A DNA stretch of 5,701 nucleotides from Clostridia bacterium (GTDB taxonomy: Bacteria > Bacillota_A > Clostridia > Christensenellales > Aristaeellaceae), in NCBI GenBank assembly GCA_900754775.1, contig CAAEDZ010000101.1, positions 1 through 5,701 of the forward strand. The letters run 5' to 3'. The position numbers and the translations under genes are program-made. Shown here one piece after another: positions 1 to 5,280 of this stretch. How positions within the stretch are numbered: the stretch's first letter is position 1; each line of letters starts with the position of its first letter. A model generated the notes under the pieces. The model was not told the origin of the DNA. It saw only the letters and a program-made list of their open reading frames with translations, and did not search any database.

Positions 1-29
1 CTCCCGTTTCGCCACCCCGGTCTTCGTGG

Positions 30-38
30 TATATCATA
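30..38 (+). promoter_or_regulatory. Possible -10 region upstream of zupT
   Basis: An AT-rich patch (TATATCAT, 30-37) stands out in GC-rich sequence about 75 bases before the zupT start. TATCAT at 32-37 could serve as a -10 box, but no good -35 box lies 16-18 bases upstream. The reverse strand reads TATGAT in the same place, so it could equally be a promoter for a gene leaving the window to the left. No Zur-like AT-rich palindrome is visible. Confidence 0.25.
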
Positions 39-48
39 AGTAGGCGCG

Positions 49-98
49 GCGTCCCGCAGCCGGGACGCGCGAGGACGCGACCGCCGCGTGGGCGGCGG
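49..98 (+). promoter_or_regulatory. Two stem-loops in the zupT leader
   Basis: GCGTCCC (49-55) pairs perfectly with GGGACGC (62-68) around a six-base loop. A second stem, CCGCC (81-85) with GGCGG (91-95, or 94-98 in another register), ends just before the ribosome binding site AAAGGAG at 101-107. The hairpins are seen directly. A role in transcript stability or translation control is only inference, since random stems are common in DNA this rich in GC. I do not recognise a known riboswitch. Confidence 0.3.
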
Positions 99-112
99 GG
101 AAAGGAGACTTC

Positions 113-907
113 GTGCACGACATCCTGCTGGCCTTTGCCCTTACGCTCATTGCCGGCCTCAGCACCGGGGTGGGCAGTCTCATCGCCCTGCTGGCCCGGC
201 GCACGGACCGGCGCTTCCTTTCGGTGAGCCTCGGCTTTTCCGCCGGGGTGATGATCTACGTCTCCATGGTGGAGCTGCTGGACACGGCGCGCGAGTCCCT
301 GACGGCCGAGCTGGGCGCGCGCGGCGGCGCGTGGGCCACGGTGGCGGCGTTTTTCGGCGGCATGCTCTTCATCGCCATCATCGACAAGCTCATCCCCGCC
401 GAGGAAAACCCCCACGAGGTGCGCCTCGTCGAGGGCAAGACCGCGCCGCAGCCGCAAAAGCTGATGCGCACGGGCGTACTCACGGCGCTTGCCATCGCCG
501 TCCACAACTTTCCCGAGGGTCTGGCGACGTTCGTCTCCGCCCTGCAGGCGCCGAACGTGGCCGTGCCCATCGTCGCGGCCATCGCCATTCACAACATCCC
601 CGAGGGCATCGCCGTCTCTGTACCCATCCATCAGGCCACGGGTTCCAGGCGCAAGGCGTTCTGCTGGTCGTTCCTCTCGGGCCTTGCCGAGCCGGCGGGA
701 GCGCTGGTGGGGTACCTGCTGCTGATGCCGCTGATGTCAGACACGGTGTTCGGCATCCTCTTCGCCGCGGTGGCCGGCATCATGGTGTTCATCTCCTTCG
801 ACGAACTGCTGCCCGCGGCGCGGGAATACGGCGAACACCATCTCTCCATTTACGGCCTCATCTCCGGCATGGCGGTGATGGCGGTGAGCCTGCTGCTGTT
901 TATGTAA
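113..907 (+). CDS. zupT: ZIP-family zinc/divalent metal transporter ZupT
   Basis: This 264-residue inner-membrane protein should import zinc and, as known for the family, other divalent metals such as iron, manganese or cobalt. It resembles E. coli ZupT in length (257 residues) and along its whole sequence. The two metal-site signatures are HNFPEG (131-136) and HNIPEG (160-165), with the helix VI motif GLAEPAGA (190-197) supplying E193. Hydrophobic segments fit about eight helices, near 3-27, 36-56, 74-94, 120-143, 150-172, 183-205, 210-233 and 244-264. The loop at 95-119 has a single histidine (H101) and is not the histidine-rich loop seen in many ZIP proteins. The start is GTG at 113, chosen because AAAGGAG lies five bases before it and the protein then begins with helix I. 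The gene stands alone; its nearest visible terminator is the bidirectional hairpin at 1326-1356. Metal specificity cannot be read from the sequence. Confidence 0.95.
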   Translation: MHDILLAFALTLIAGLSTGVGSLIALLARRTDRRFLSVSLGFSAGVMIYVSMVELLDTARESLTAELGARGGAWATVAAFFGGMLFIAIIDKLIPAEENPHEVRLVEGKTAPQPQKLMRTGVLTALAIAVHNFPEGLATFVSALQAPNVAVPIVAAIAIHNIPEGIAVSVPIHQATGSRRKAFCWSFLSGLAEPAGALVGYLLLMPLMSDTVFGILFAAVAGIMVFISFDELLPAAREYGEHHLSIYGLISGMAVMAVSLLLFM

Positions 908-1000
908 GGGCGGCGCTCTGGCGAAGACGGGCGGCGCGGCTGCTCGTTCCGACCCGCAAGCGCTTCGGAAGCGGCCTGCGCCGCGCGCGGAGGCAGTCAT
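908..1000. other. Spacer after zupT, no gene seen
   Basis: GC-rich non-coding sequence directly after the zupT stop. A short stem, CGCTT (961-965) with AAGCG (969-973), has no following T-run, so I do not call it a terminator. No promoter or start with a ribosome binding site was found. Confidence 0.5.
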
Positions 1001-1040
1001 GACCACCGGCTTAGCCGGTTTGATGAAGCCCTATAAGGGC
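1001..1040 (-). mobile_element. Probable IS200/IS605-type element end (double hairpin)
   Basis: Two perfect hairpins with three-base loops sit eight bases apart: ACCGGC-TTA-GCCGGT (1005-1019) and GCCCT-ATA-AGGGC (1028-1040). Read on the minus strand, a GCCCTTATAGGGC hairpin is followed by a hairpin with an ACCGGC stem and then GGTCATGAC. From memory, this order resembles the sequence just downstream of tnpA at the right end of IS200-type elements. TnpA of this family recognises subterminal hairpins rather than terminal inverted repeats. No tnpA coding sequence lies next to it: I looked for the HUH-type and GYYVSTVG-like stretches on the minus strand between 1041 and 1325 and found none. The element would therefore be a remnant or a non-autonomous derivative. 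The assignment rests on structure and recollection, not on a database match. Confidence 0.45.
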
Positions 1041-1240
1041 ATGAGACCGGCAGCGTTCACGCGCTCTGAATTGCCGGCACATGCGCCAGTTTCCCCAGAG
1101 GCTGCGCAAAGCAGCTCTTAGCACTCTTTGCCGCAGGTTTTTCTCAACTCGTCGCCCGTTTGTTGGAAAAGGGTTTGACGATTCTGGGCATAGCGATAAG
1201 CAATCCCCGCTCCAAGCGGGGGTTCGTTGCACAACAAAGA
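1041..1240. other. Non-coding, lower-GC interior of the putative element
   Basis: This stretch is visibly less GC-rich than its flanks, as if of separate origin. It contains a strong hairpin: AATCCCCGCT (1202-1211) pairs with AGCGGGGGTT (1215-1224) through ten pairs, one of them a T-G wobble, around the loop CCA. The three-base loop matches the two hairpins at 1005-1040, so 1202-1224 could be the opposite end of the same element, giving a transposase-less unit of about 220-240 bp. The short open frames here resemble no protein I know and lack ribosome binding sites. A structured RNA is an alternative I cannot exclude. Confidence 0.35.
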
Positions 1241-1268
1241 GACGGGCGGCGATGGGCGCAGCCCGTCT
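1240..1268. other. Perfect 8-bp stem-loop in spacer
   Basis: AGACGGGC (1240-1247) pairs perfectly with GCCCGTCT (1261-1268) around a 13-base loop. No T-run follows on either strand, so it is not a standard intrinsic terminator. The rest of the spacer up to 1325 holds nothing I recognise. Confidence 0.4.
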
Positions 1269-1325
1269 TGCTCGCATCCGACCGCGCGGGCGGGAGCCTG
1301 AGGGCCTTCGCGGCGGAGGCGCATG

Positions 1326-1356
1326 AAAAAAACGCCCCCTCTCGGAGGCGTTTTTT
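1326..1356. terminator. Bidirectional intrinsic terminator between zupT and the SH3 gene
   Basis: A run of seven A (1326-1332), then CGCC (1333-1336) pairing with GGCG (1347-1350), then six T (1351-1356), make a symmetric hairpin with A/T tracts on both sides. It lies ten bases past the stop codon of the minus-strand SH3 gene and is its natural terminator. It can also stop plus-strand transcripts from zupT, whose stop codon is about 420 bases away. Confidence 0.85.
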
Positions 1357-1365
1357 GCGGCACTG

Positions 1366-1863
1366 TCAGGTCGTGGCGCGGCGCAGGCCGCTCAGCAGCA
1401 CGTAGCCCTGCGCGCCGTTCAGCGAGCGGATCTTGCCCCAGCTGCCGTTGGCGTCCACAAGCAGCAGGTGGTAGCCCTTGGACAGGGTGCCCGAGCGGCT
1501 GGAACTGGTGCTGGGCGAATTATACACGGCCAGGGACGAACTTTGCACATAATAGACGTTGCGGGTACTCGCGTCGCCGACCTTTTCCAGATATCCGGCG
1601 TATACGTAGCCCTGCTGGCCGCTTGCCGTGCAGACATAGGCCATGCTGCCGCTGCGGCCGAGGTAGAACATGCGCGTTCCCTGACGCAGCGTGCCGACGA
1701 CCTGGCTGTTCGCGCCCGTGCTGGAGCGGATATAGACGTAGTCGTTGGTCAACTGCAAAATGGTCACCGCGCGGTCAGCGGCCTGCGCACCGACCGTGCC
1801 CAGCATCAGGCACAGCGTCAGCGTCACGCAGACGAGCGCGCGCAAAGTCTTTTTCGCGGCCAT
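1366..1863 (-). CDS. Secreted protein with two bacterial SH3-like domains
   Basis: A 165-residue exported protein. Residues 1-29 form a signal peptide: AAKK, a hydrophobic core of about 20 residues, then a likely signal peptidase cut after AQA at 26-28. Two tandem bacterial SH3 (SH3_3-like) domains follow, about 31-95 and 102-161. The first has YVYIRSSTGANSQVVGTLRQG (split here at YVYIRSSTG / ANSQVVGTLRQG) and ends GQQGYVYAGYL; the second has LAVYNSPSTSSSRSGTLSKG and ends GAQGYVLLSGL. Both fit the usual pattern of a V-R-S/N-S-P start, a G-T-L-x-x-G turn and a G-Y/W-V end. Such domains bind cell wall or peptide ligands. There is no catalytic domain, so it may be a wall-binding or accessory protein. 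The ATG at 1861-1863 was chosen over a start further upstream because it gives a clean signal peptide and follows a GGGGGTG site (1869-1875) and a good promoter. The ligand is unknown. Confidence 0.85.
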   Translation of the reverse strand: MAAKKTLRALVCVTLTLCLMLGTVGAQAADRAVTILQLTNDYVYIRSSTGANSQVVGTLRQGTRMFYLGRSGSMAYVCTASGQQGYVYAGYLEKVGDASTRNVYYVQSSSLAVYNSPSTSSSRSGTLSKGYHLLLVDANGSWGKIRSLNGAQGYVLLSGLRRATT

Positions 1864-1883
1864 ATACACACCCCCACATCCGT

Positions 1884-1912
1884 ATTGTAACACATCCGCC
1901 GGCGTTTGTAAA
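1884..1912 (-). promoter_or_regulatory. Sigma-A promoter of the SH3 gene
   Basis: On the minus strand, TTTACA (1907-1912) and TACAAT (1884-1889) are separated by exactly 17 bases. Each is one base from the consensus TTGACA and TATAAT. Transcription should start near 1877, leaving a leader of only about 14 bases that is almost entirely the ribosome binding site. Confidence 0.8.
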
Positions 1913-1999
1913 CGCGCGGAGGGATGCGCAAGATATTTTCGTTTCCTCGTCGATATTTGGACGTTTGGCAAAGGAAAAAAGTTCCAGCGCAGGGGCGCG

Positions 2000-2036
2000 A
2001 AAAAAGCGCTCCCGGCGGACATGGCCGCGGAAGCGC
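2000..2036 (-). terminator. Intrinsic terminator of the DUF378 gene
   Basis: On the minus strand, GCGCTTCC (2029-2036) pairs with GGGAGCGC (2006-2013, one T-G wobble). The inner stem GCGG (2025-2028) pairs with CCGC (2015-2018), leaving one bulged base and a six-base loop. Six T follow (2000-2005). It starts 13 bases past the stop codon of the gene. Confidence 0.9.
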
Positions 2037-2049
2037 GATGCGCGGAAGG

Positions 2050-2259
2050 TCACTCGCCCTCGCGGATGGCGTGGCGCTCGCGGAAGAGCAGCGAGATGCA
2101 CCACAGGCCGGCGATGCCGACGATGGTGTAGATCACGCGGCTGACCACTGCGGCCTGCCCGCCGCAGAGGTAGGCCACCAGGTCGAACTGAAACAGGCCG
2201 ACCAACAGCCAGTTGATGGCGCCAAGAATGGTGATGACGAGCGAAGTACGGTCCAGCAT
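2050..2259 (-). CDS. DUF378 family small membrane protein
   Basis: A 69-residue protein of unknown function, typical in length for the DUF378 (COG2155) family. It shows the family pattern: a first membrane helix at about 6-31 containing ILGAINWLLVGLFQFDLVAY, with the GAINW and VGLFxFDLVA hallmarks, a short GGQAAVVSR loop, and a second helix at about 42-60 (IYTIVGIAGLWCISLLF). A charged tail RERHAIREGE follows and probably lies in the cytoplasm. The start at 2257-2259 is preferred over an upstream ATG at 2289 because AAGGAG (2270-2275) precedes it and the longer form would add a basic MRRRKRSGTF stretch absent from the family. It has its own promoter and terminator, so it is a single-gene unit. 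No function can be inferred from its neighbours. Confidence 0.88.
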   Translation of the reverse strand: MLDRTSLVITILGAINWLLVGLFQFDLVAYLCGGQAAVVSRVIYTIVGIAGLWCISLLFRERHAIREGE

Positions 2260-2304
2260 GAATGTTCCACTCCTTTTCCGCCGGCGCACCGGCGTGATGG
2301 GAGT

Positions 2305-2310
2305 ATTATA
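2305..2310 (-). promoter_or_regulatory. Consensus -10 box for the DUF378 gene
   Basis: A perfect TATAAT on the minus strand lies about 45 bases before the start codon, in otherwise very GC-rich sequence. At 17-bp spacing the -35 position (2328-2333) reads GTATAG, a poor match, so the promoter may be weak or need an activator. Transcription would start near 2298. Confidence 0.65.
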
Positions 2311-2391
2311 TCCTCCGCGCCGCGAAGCTATACCCTCGCGCGGCTGTCCAGCGCCGTCCGCGCACGGAAAATGCGTCCGCCCGGCTTTGGA

Positions 2392-2414
2392 GCGCGCCGC
2401 GTTTGGCGGCGCGC
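2392..2414 (-). terminator. Strong stem-loop after the S41 protease gene, no T-run
   Basis: GCGCGCCGC (2392-2400) pairs perfectly with GCGGCGCGC (2406-2414) around a five-base loop, about 70 bases past the protease stop codon. No T-tract follows on the minus strand, only a modest ATTTT near 2368-2372. It may stop or stabilise the protease transcript, but it is not a standard intrinsic terminator. Confidence 0.4.
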
Positions 2415-2484
2415 GGAGGAAGATGCGTCGCGCGCACCCCGCCGCTGCCCGCGCGCCCCGAAATGGCGGCGGGATGCACGGCCC

Positions 2485-3675
2485 TCACGCCCCGTATCCC
2501 AGCGCTTCCAGCGCGGCGGCGAGCTGGGCGTCGCTGGCTGCGTCCGGGGCGTGGTAGATGACGCTGGCGTCGGCGGCGAGGGCGACTTCGATGTCCGGCG
2601 TCACGCCCTGACCGTGGATCGAGGCGCCCGAGGGCGTGTAGTAGGTGGCGGTGGTCAACTGCATGCCGTCGCCCTCGGGGAAGGCGTGCAGCGTCTGCAC
2701 CACGCCCTTGCCGTAGGTCACTTCGCCCACGACGATGCCGCGGCCCGTGTCCTGCACGGCGGCGGCGAAAATTTCCGAGGCGCTGGCCGAATCGCCGTTG
2801 ACCAGCACGGCCATGGGCACGTCCCAGTATTCGCCGTCGGCGTAGAACTCCTCGCGCGCGCCGCCGCGGTCCTCGGTGTAGACGATCAGGCCCTCGGGCA
2901 GCAGCATGTCGCAGATGTCCACCACGTCGGTGAGCAGCCCGCCGGGGTTGGAGCGCACGTCCACCACCAGCGCGCTCACGTCCGCCTGCTGAAAGGCGCT
3001 GATGGCCTCCTTCACGCCCTCCACGTCGTCGCCGGTGAACTGGTAGATGGAGAGATAGCCCACGTCGCCTTCGAGGATGCTGTATTCGACGTAGTTGATG
3101 CTGACCTCGCCGCGCTCGAGGGTGAAGGAAAGCGTCTCGCCGCCGCGCTCCACTTCGACCTCCACCGGCGTTTCGCCCTCGCCCTTGAGCAGCGCCGAGG
3201 CCTCGGAAAGGCCCATGGGCGCGTCCCCGCCCACGCGCGCGCCGTCGATGGCGAGCAGCGCGTCGCCCGCCTCGATGCCGGCCTTTTCCGCCGGGGAATC
3301 GCGGAACACGCGCAGCACGCGCAGATCGCCGTCCGCCGCCTCGCCCACCAGCATGCCCACGCCCACGTACTGGCCGGTGGTCTCCTCGTTCATGGCCGCG
3401 TAGGCTTCGTCCGTGTAGTAGAAGGTGTAGGGGTCGCCCAGCGCGGCGAGCATGCCGTCGATGGCCGCCGTTTCCAGCGCTTCCGCATCCACTTCGCGGT
3501 AGTACTCGCGCTGGACGATGGAGAGGATCTCCTCCGCGCGCGCGAGCGGCCCTTCCCCGGCCTCGGGCGCGGCGGGGCGCGAGCCGGTGAGCAGCAGCGT
3601 CAGCGTCGAGGCCGACATGGCGACGATGAGCAGCACGCAGACGAAGGTCAGCAGGGAAACGGAGCGCTTGGACAT
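2485..3675 (-). CDS. S41 family carboxy-terminal processing protease (CtpA/CtpB type)
   Basis: A 396-residue serine protease anchored in the membrane and facing outward. One N-terminal membrane helix lies at about 7-30, followed by the S41 N-terminal helical region with the conserved ALGDPYTFYYT (78-88). A PDZ domain at about 100-187 (GVGMLV; DSPAEKAGIEAGDALLAIDG) binds substrate C-termini. The S41 core spans about 195-365. The Ser/Lys/Gln active site is intact: S298 in GDSASASEIF, K323 in YGKGVVQ and Q327. The Ser-Lys spacing of 25 and Lys-Gln spacing of 4 are those of CtpB. Unlike B. subtilis CtpB (about 480 residues) it lacks a C-terminal peptidoglycan-binding domain and ends soon after GVTPDIEV (357-364). 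A perfect AAGGAGG (3681-3687) five bases before the ATG at 3673-3675 fixes the start; a longer upstream frame is Pro/Ala/Arg-rich and rejected. CtpB cleaves a sporulation signalling protein and others act in envelope quality control; the substrate here is unknown. No clear promoter is seen upstream. Confidence 0.94.
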   Translation of the reverse strand: MSKRSVSLLTFVCVLLIVAMSASTLTLLLTGSRPAAPEAGEGPLARAEEILSIVQREYYREVDAEALETAAIDGMLAALGDPYTFYYTDEAYAAMNEETTGQYVGVGMLVGEAADGDLRVLRVFRDSPAEKAGIEAGDALLAIDGARVGGDAPMGLSEASALLKGEGETPVEVEVERGGETLSFTLERGEVSINYVEYSILEGDVGYLSIYQFTGDDVEGVKEAISAFQQADVSALVVDVRSNPGGLLTDVVDICDMLLPEGLIVYTEDRGGAREEFYADGEYWDVPMAVLVNGDSASASEIFAAAVQDTGRGIVVGEVTYGKGVVQTLHAFPEGDGMQLTTATYYTPSGASIHGQGVTPDIEVALAADASVIYHAPDAASDAQLAAALEALGYGA

Positions 3676-3689
3676 AAAGACCTCCTTGG

Positions 3690-4003
3690 ATGGGGCGTGG
3701 CGCGCCCAAAGGACGGCGGGGGCGGCGGTTTTGCGCGGCGGGCGCGCTGTGGGCGACGGGGTCGCGGCGGCGCTTGAGCGGTTTGCGCGACGGGGCGGCG
3801 CATTTGCGCGCAGGGTTCGGGTCGCGGCGGGCATGCGCAGGGAACGGCTTCCGCGCGGCGTTTCTGCGGACAGGGGGACGGTTGCGATGGTTCTTGCGCA
3901 GGGAACGGCTTCCGCGCGGCGTTCCTGCGGAGAGGGGTTCGGCTGCGGCGGAGCCTTGCGCGGGGAACGCCTTCGCGCCCCAGCGCCCTCCGCCCGCGCC
4001 CGG
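3690..4003. repeat. Non-coding spacer with degenerate GC-rich direct repeats
   Basis: This spacer between the regulator and the protease holds no convincing gene. Bases 3834-3869 and 3895-3930 are a 36-base direct repeat with a single mismatch, 61 bases apart, beginning TGCGCAGGGAACGGCTTCC. A weaker third copy starts at 3957 (TGCGCGGGGAACGCCTTCG), and a related GCGCAGGGTTCGG lies at 3807. Open frames across it on both strands are rich in Arg, Pro and Ala, lack ribosome binding sites and follow the repeats, as expected for non-coding GC-rich DNA. I find no TATAAT-like box on the minus strand that would serve the protease gene. Confidence 0.65.
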
Positions 4004-4044
4004 GCAAGAAATGGCCGGCGACCGCGTTGTGTCAGTCGCCGGCG
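4004..4044 (-). terminator. Intrinsic terminator of the CdaR-like regulator gene
   Basis: On the minus strand GCCGGCGAC (4035-4043) pairs perfectly over nine bases with GTCGCCGGC (4014-4022) around a 12-base loop. The T-rich CATTTCTTG follows. It lies about 40 bases past the stop codon. The T-tract is interrupted by one C, so some read-through toward the protease gene is possible. Confidence 0.75.
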
Positions 4045-4084
4045 ATCTTCCCTGCGAGCGTATGCGGACGCGCGCGGGGGTATG

Positions 4085-5155
4085 TCAGAGCCTGTTCTTG
4101 CGCGACTGGGTGTTCTTGCCCAGCAGCATCATCATTTTGAAAGTCACCGCGTCGTCGAACGAGCGCAGGTCCAGCCCGATGGCCCGCTGCACCTTTTCCA
4201 GCCGGTACACCAGCGTGTTGCGGTGAATGTAGAGCTTGCGCGCCGTCTCGGAGAGGTTGAGGCTGTTCTCAAAGAAGGTCTCGATGGTGTGGAGCATCTC
4301 GTCGTTGAACAGCTTGGCCGTCTGCCGGTTGAAGATCTGGCTGCTGTAGCGAGCGCTGGCGTCGGCGGGCAGGTCGTACAAAAAGCGCTCCAGCAGCAGG
4401 CGGTCGTAGAAGAAGATGGTGGCGGTGGAGTTGTAGACGCGGCCGATGTTGATGGCGTTGCGCGCCTCCTCAAAGCTCTCGGCGATGAGGGCAAGGTCGT
4501 CGCGCGGCTGGGACACGCCGATGTACACCGGCTGGCCCGTCTCCATCAGGAAGGAGTTCTCCACCGCACGGGTCAGTTCCGCGAGGGCGTCGAAGTTCGC
4601 TTCTTCGTCCAGCGCCTTCATCAGCGCCAGGGAATGGCGGCCCACCTCGGTCAGCACGTCGTTCTCCGGGTCGATGACGCCTTCGAGGATGGCGGAAGCG
4701 TCCTCCGTGGTGGTCTGGGCGGAGTAGAAGTACATCACACAGCGCTTTTTGTCCAGCGCGATGTTGTGTTCCGCGGCCAGCGATTCCAGCTCCGCGCCCT
4801 CGACCTCGCCGCGCAGCATCAGGCGCACGGCCTGTTCGCGCGTGGCGTGGCCCAGGTCCACGTGTACCAGCATGCTGATCAGTTCCGCGCAGAGGTAGGC
4901 GCAGTTCTTGACCTCCTGCGAATCGCCGTGCAGGCAGATGAACAGCGGCTGCCGGTCGTCGGTGCCGATGAGGGTGACGCCGCCGTAGACCATGGGCGTG
5001 GTGGGGTCGCGGCGCAGCTGGTCCGGCAGGGAGAGCTGGCGGTTGTCGCCCTCCGGGAGTACGACGGTGCCGTTGCTGTCCATCAGCAGGGCGCTCATGT
5101 CGATCTGCTCGAGAATTTGCGTGATCTTCGCCGTTACACGGTGATCCAGATACAT
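4085..5155 (-). CDS. CdaR/PucR-type transcriptional regulator
   Basis: A 356-residue cytoplasmic DNA-binding regulator. Residues 1-110 resemble the sugar-diacid recognition domain of CdaR in layout: ITQILEQIDMSALLMDSNGTV near 11-31 (helix then a D-x-N-G turn) and LFICLHGDSQEVKNCAYLCAELI near 71-93, each split here across the text. A degenerate GGDEF-like domain of the CdaR/PucR class spans about 135-255, with YIGVSQPRDDLALIAESFEEAR near 211-232. The C-terminal PucR-type HTH_30 domain (about 285-346) has NLSETARKLYIHRNTLVYRL at 300-319, very typical of the family, then GLDLRSFDDAV. CdaR-type proteins regulate glucarate, glycerate and related genes, and PucR purine use, but no such genes are nearby, so the ligand is unknown. 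The ATG at 5153-5155 was chosen over one at 5194 because AAGGAGG (5164-5170) lies eight bases ahead and the promoter's -10 overlaps the longer form. A palindrome at its transcript start suggests control, perhaps by itself. Confidence 0.9.
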   Translation of the reverse strand: MYLDHRVTAKITQILEQIDMSALLMDSNGTVVLPEGDNRQLSLPDQLRRDPTTPMVYGGVTLIGTDDRQPLFICLHGDSQEVKNCAYLCAELISMLVHVDLGHATREQAVRLMLRGEVEGAELESLAAEHNIALDKKRCVMYFYSAQTTTEDASAILEGVIDPENDVLTEVGRHSLALMKALDEEANFDALAELTRAVENSFLMETGQPVYIGVSQPRDDLALIAESFEEARNAINIGRVYNSTATIFFYDRLLLERFLYDLPADASARYSSQIFNRQTAKLFNDEMLHTIETFFENSLNLSETARKLYIHRNTLVYRLEKVQRAIGLDLRSFDDAVTFKMMMLLGKNTQSRKNRL

Positions 5156-5183
5156 GGAAAAAGCCTCCTTGGGCCATATTTGC

Positions 5184-5198
5184 ATACTTACCAAGTAT
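5184..5198. promoter_or_regulatory. Palindromic operator candidate at the regulator's transcription start
   Basis: ATACTT (5184-5189) and AAGTAT (5193-5198) form a perfect inverted repeat around a three-base centre. It covers the last two bases of the -10 box and runs to about +7, so a bound protein would block transcription. It is AT-rich in a GC-rich spacer. The binding protein is unknown; autoregulation is inference. A hairpin at the 5' end of the RNA is an alternative role. Confidence 0.5.
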
Positions 5199-5226
5199 TA
5201 TACCCTTGCGCAGGGCAAACGGTCAA
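5197..5226 (-). promoter_or_regulatory. Sigma-A promoter of the CdaR-like regulator gene
   Basis: On the minus strand TTGACC (5221-5226) and a perfect TATAAT (5197-5202) are separated by 18 bases. Transcription should start near 5190, giving a leader of about 35 bases that contains the AAGGAGG ribosome binding site at 5164-5170. Confidence 0.82.
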
Positions 5227-5280
5227 GCAAATCTTGGAAAAGCAACCGCAAATTCATCAAACCGCCGGGTTTTTGTCGAT

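Noticed and set aside
88..1002. 304-codon plus-strand open frame overlapping zupT
   Set aside because: Out of frame with the ZIP signatures. Its Arg/His/Gly-rich translation is a shadow of zupT.
1173..1203. TTGACG followed by AT-containing sequence as a plus-strand promoter
   Set aside because: No -10 box lies at a suitable distance, and no gene follows before the terminator at 1326-1356.
1864..2022. Upstream extension of the SH3 gene by 53 codons
   Set aside because: It would place the signal peptide inside the protein and read through the promoter at 1884-1912. The ATG at 1863 gives a proper exported protein.
2306..3709. 467-codon minus-strand open frame overlapping the protease
   Set aside because: It is a different frame of the same strand as the S41 gene, rich in Arg/Gly/Ala with no motif. 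The S41 frame carries the catalytic residues.
1924..3777. 617-codon plus-strand open frame
   Set aside because: It runs antisense to the S41 protease and DUF378 genes, both of which have clear family motifs and ribosome binding sites. Its His/Val/Ala-rich translation is typical of the reverse complement of a GC-rich gene.
3676..3834. Upstream extension of the S41 gene by 53 codons
   Set aside because: The extension is Pro/Ala/Arg-rich and contains the perfect AAGGAGG site of the internal start.
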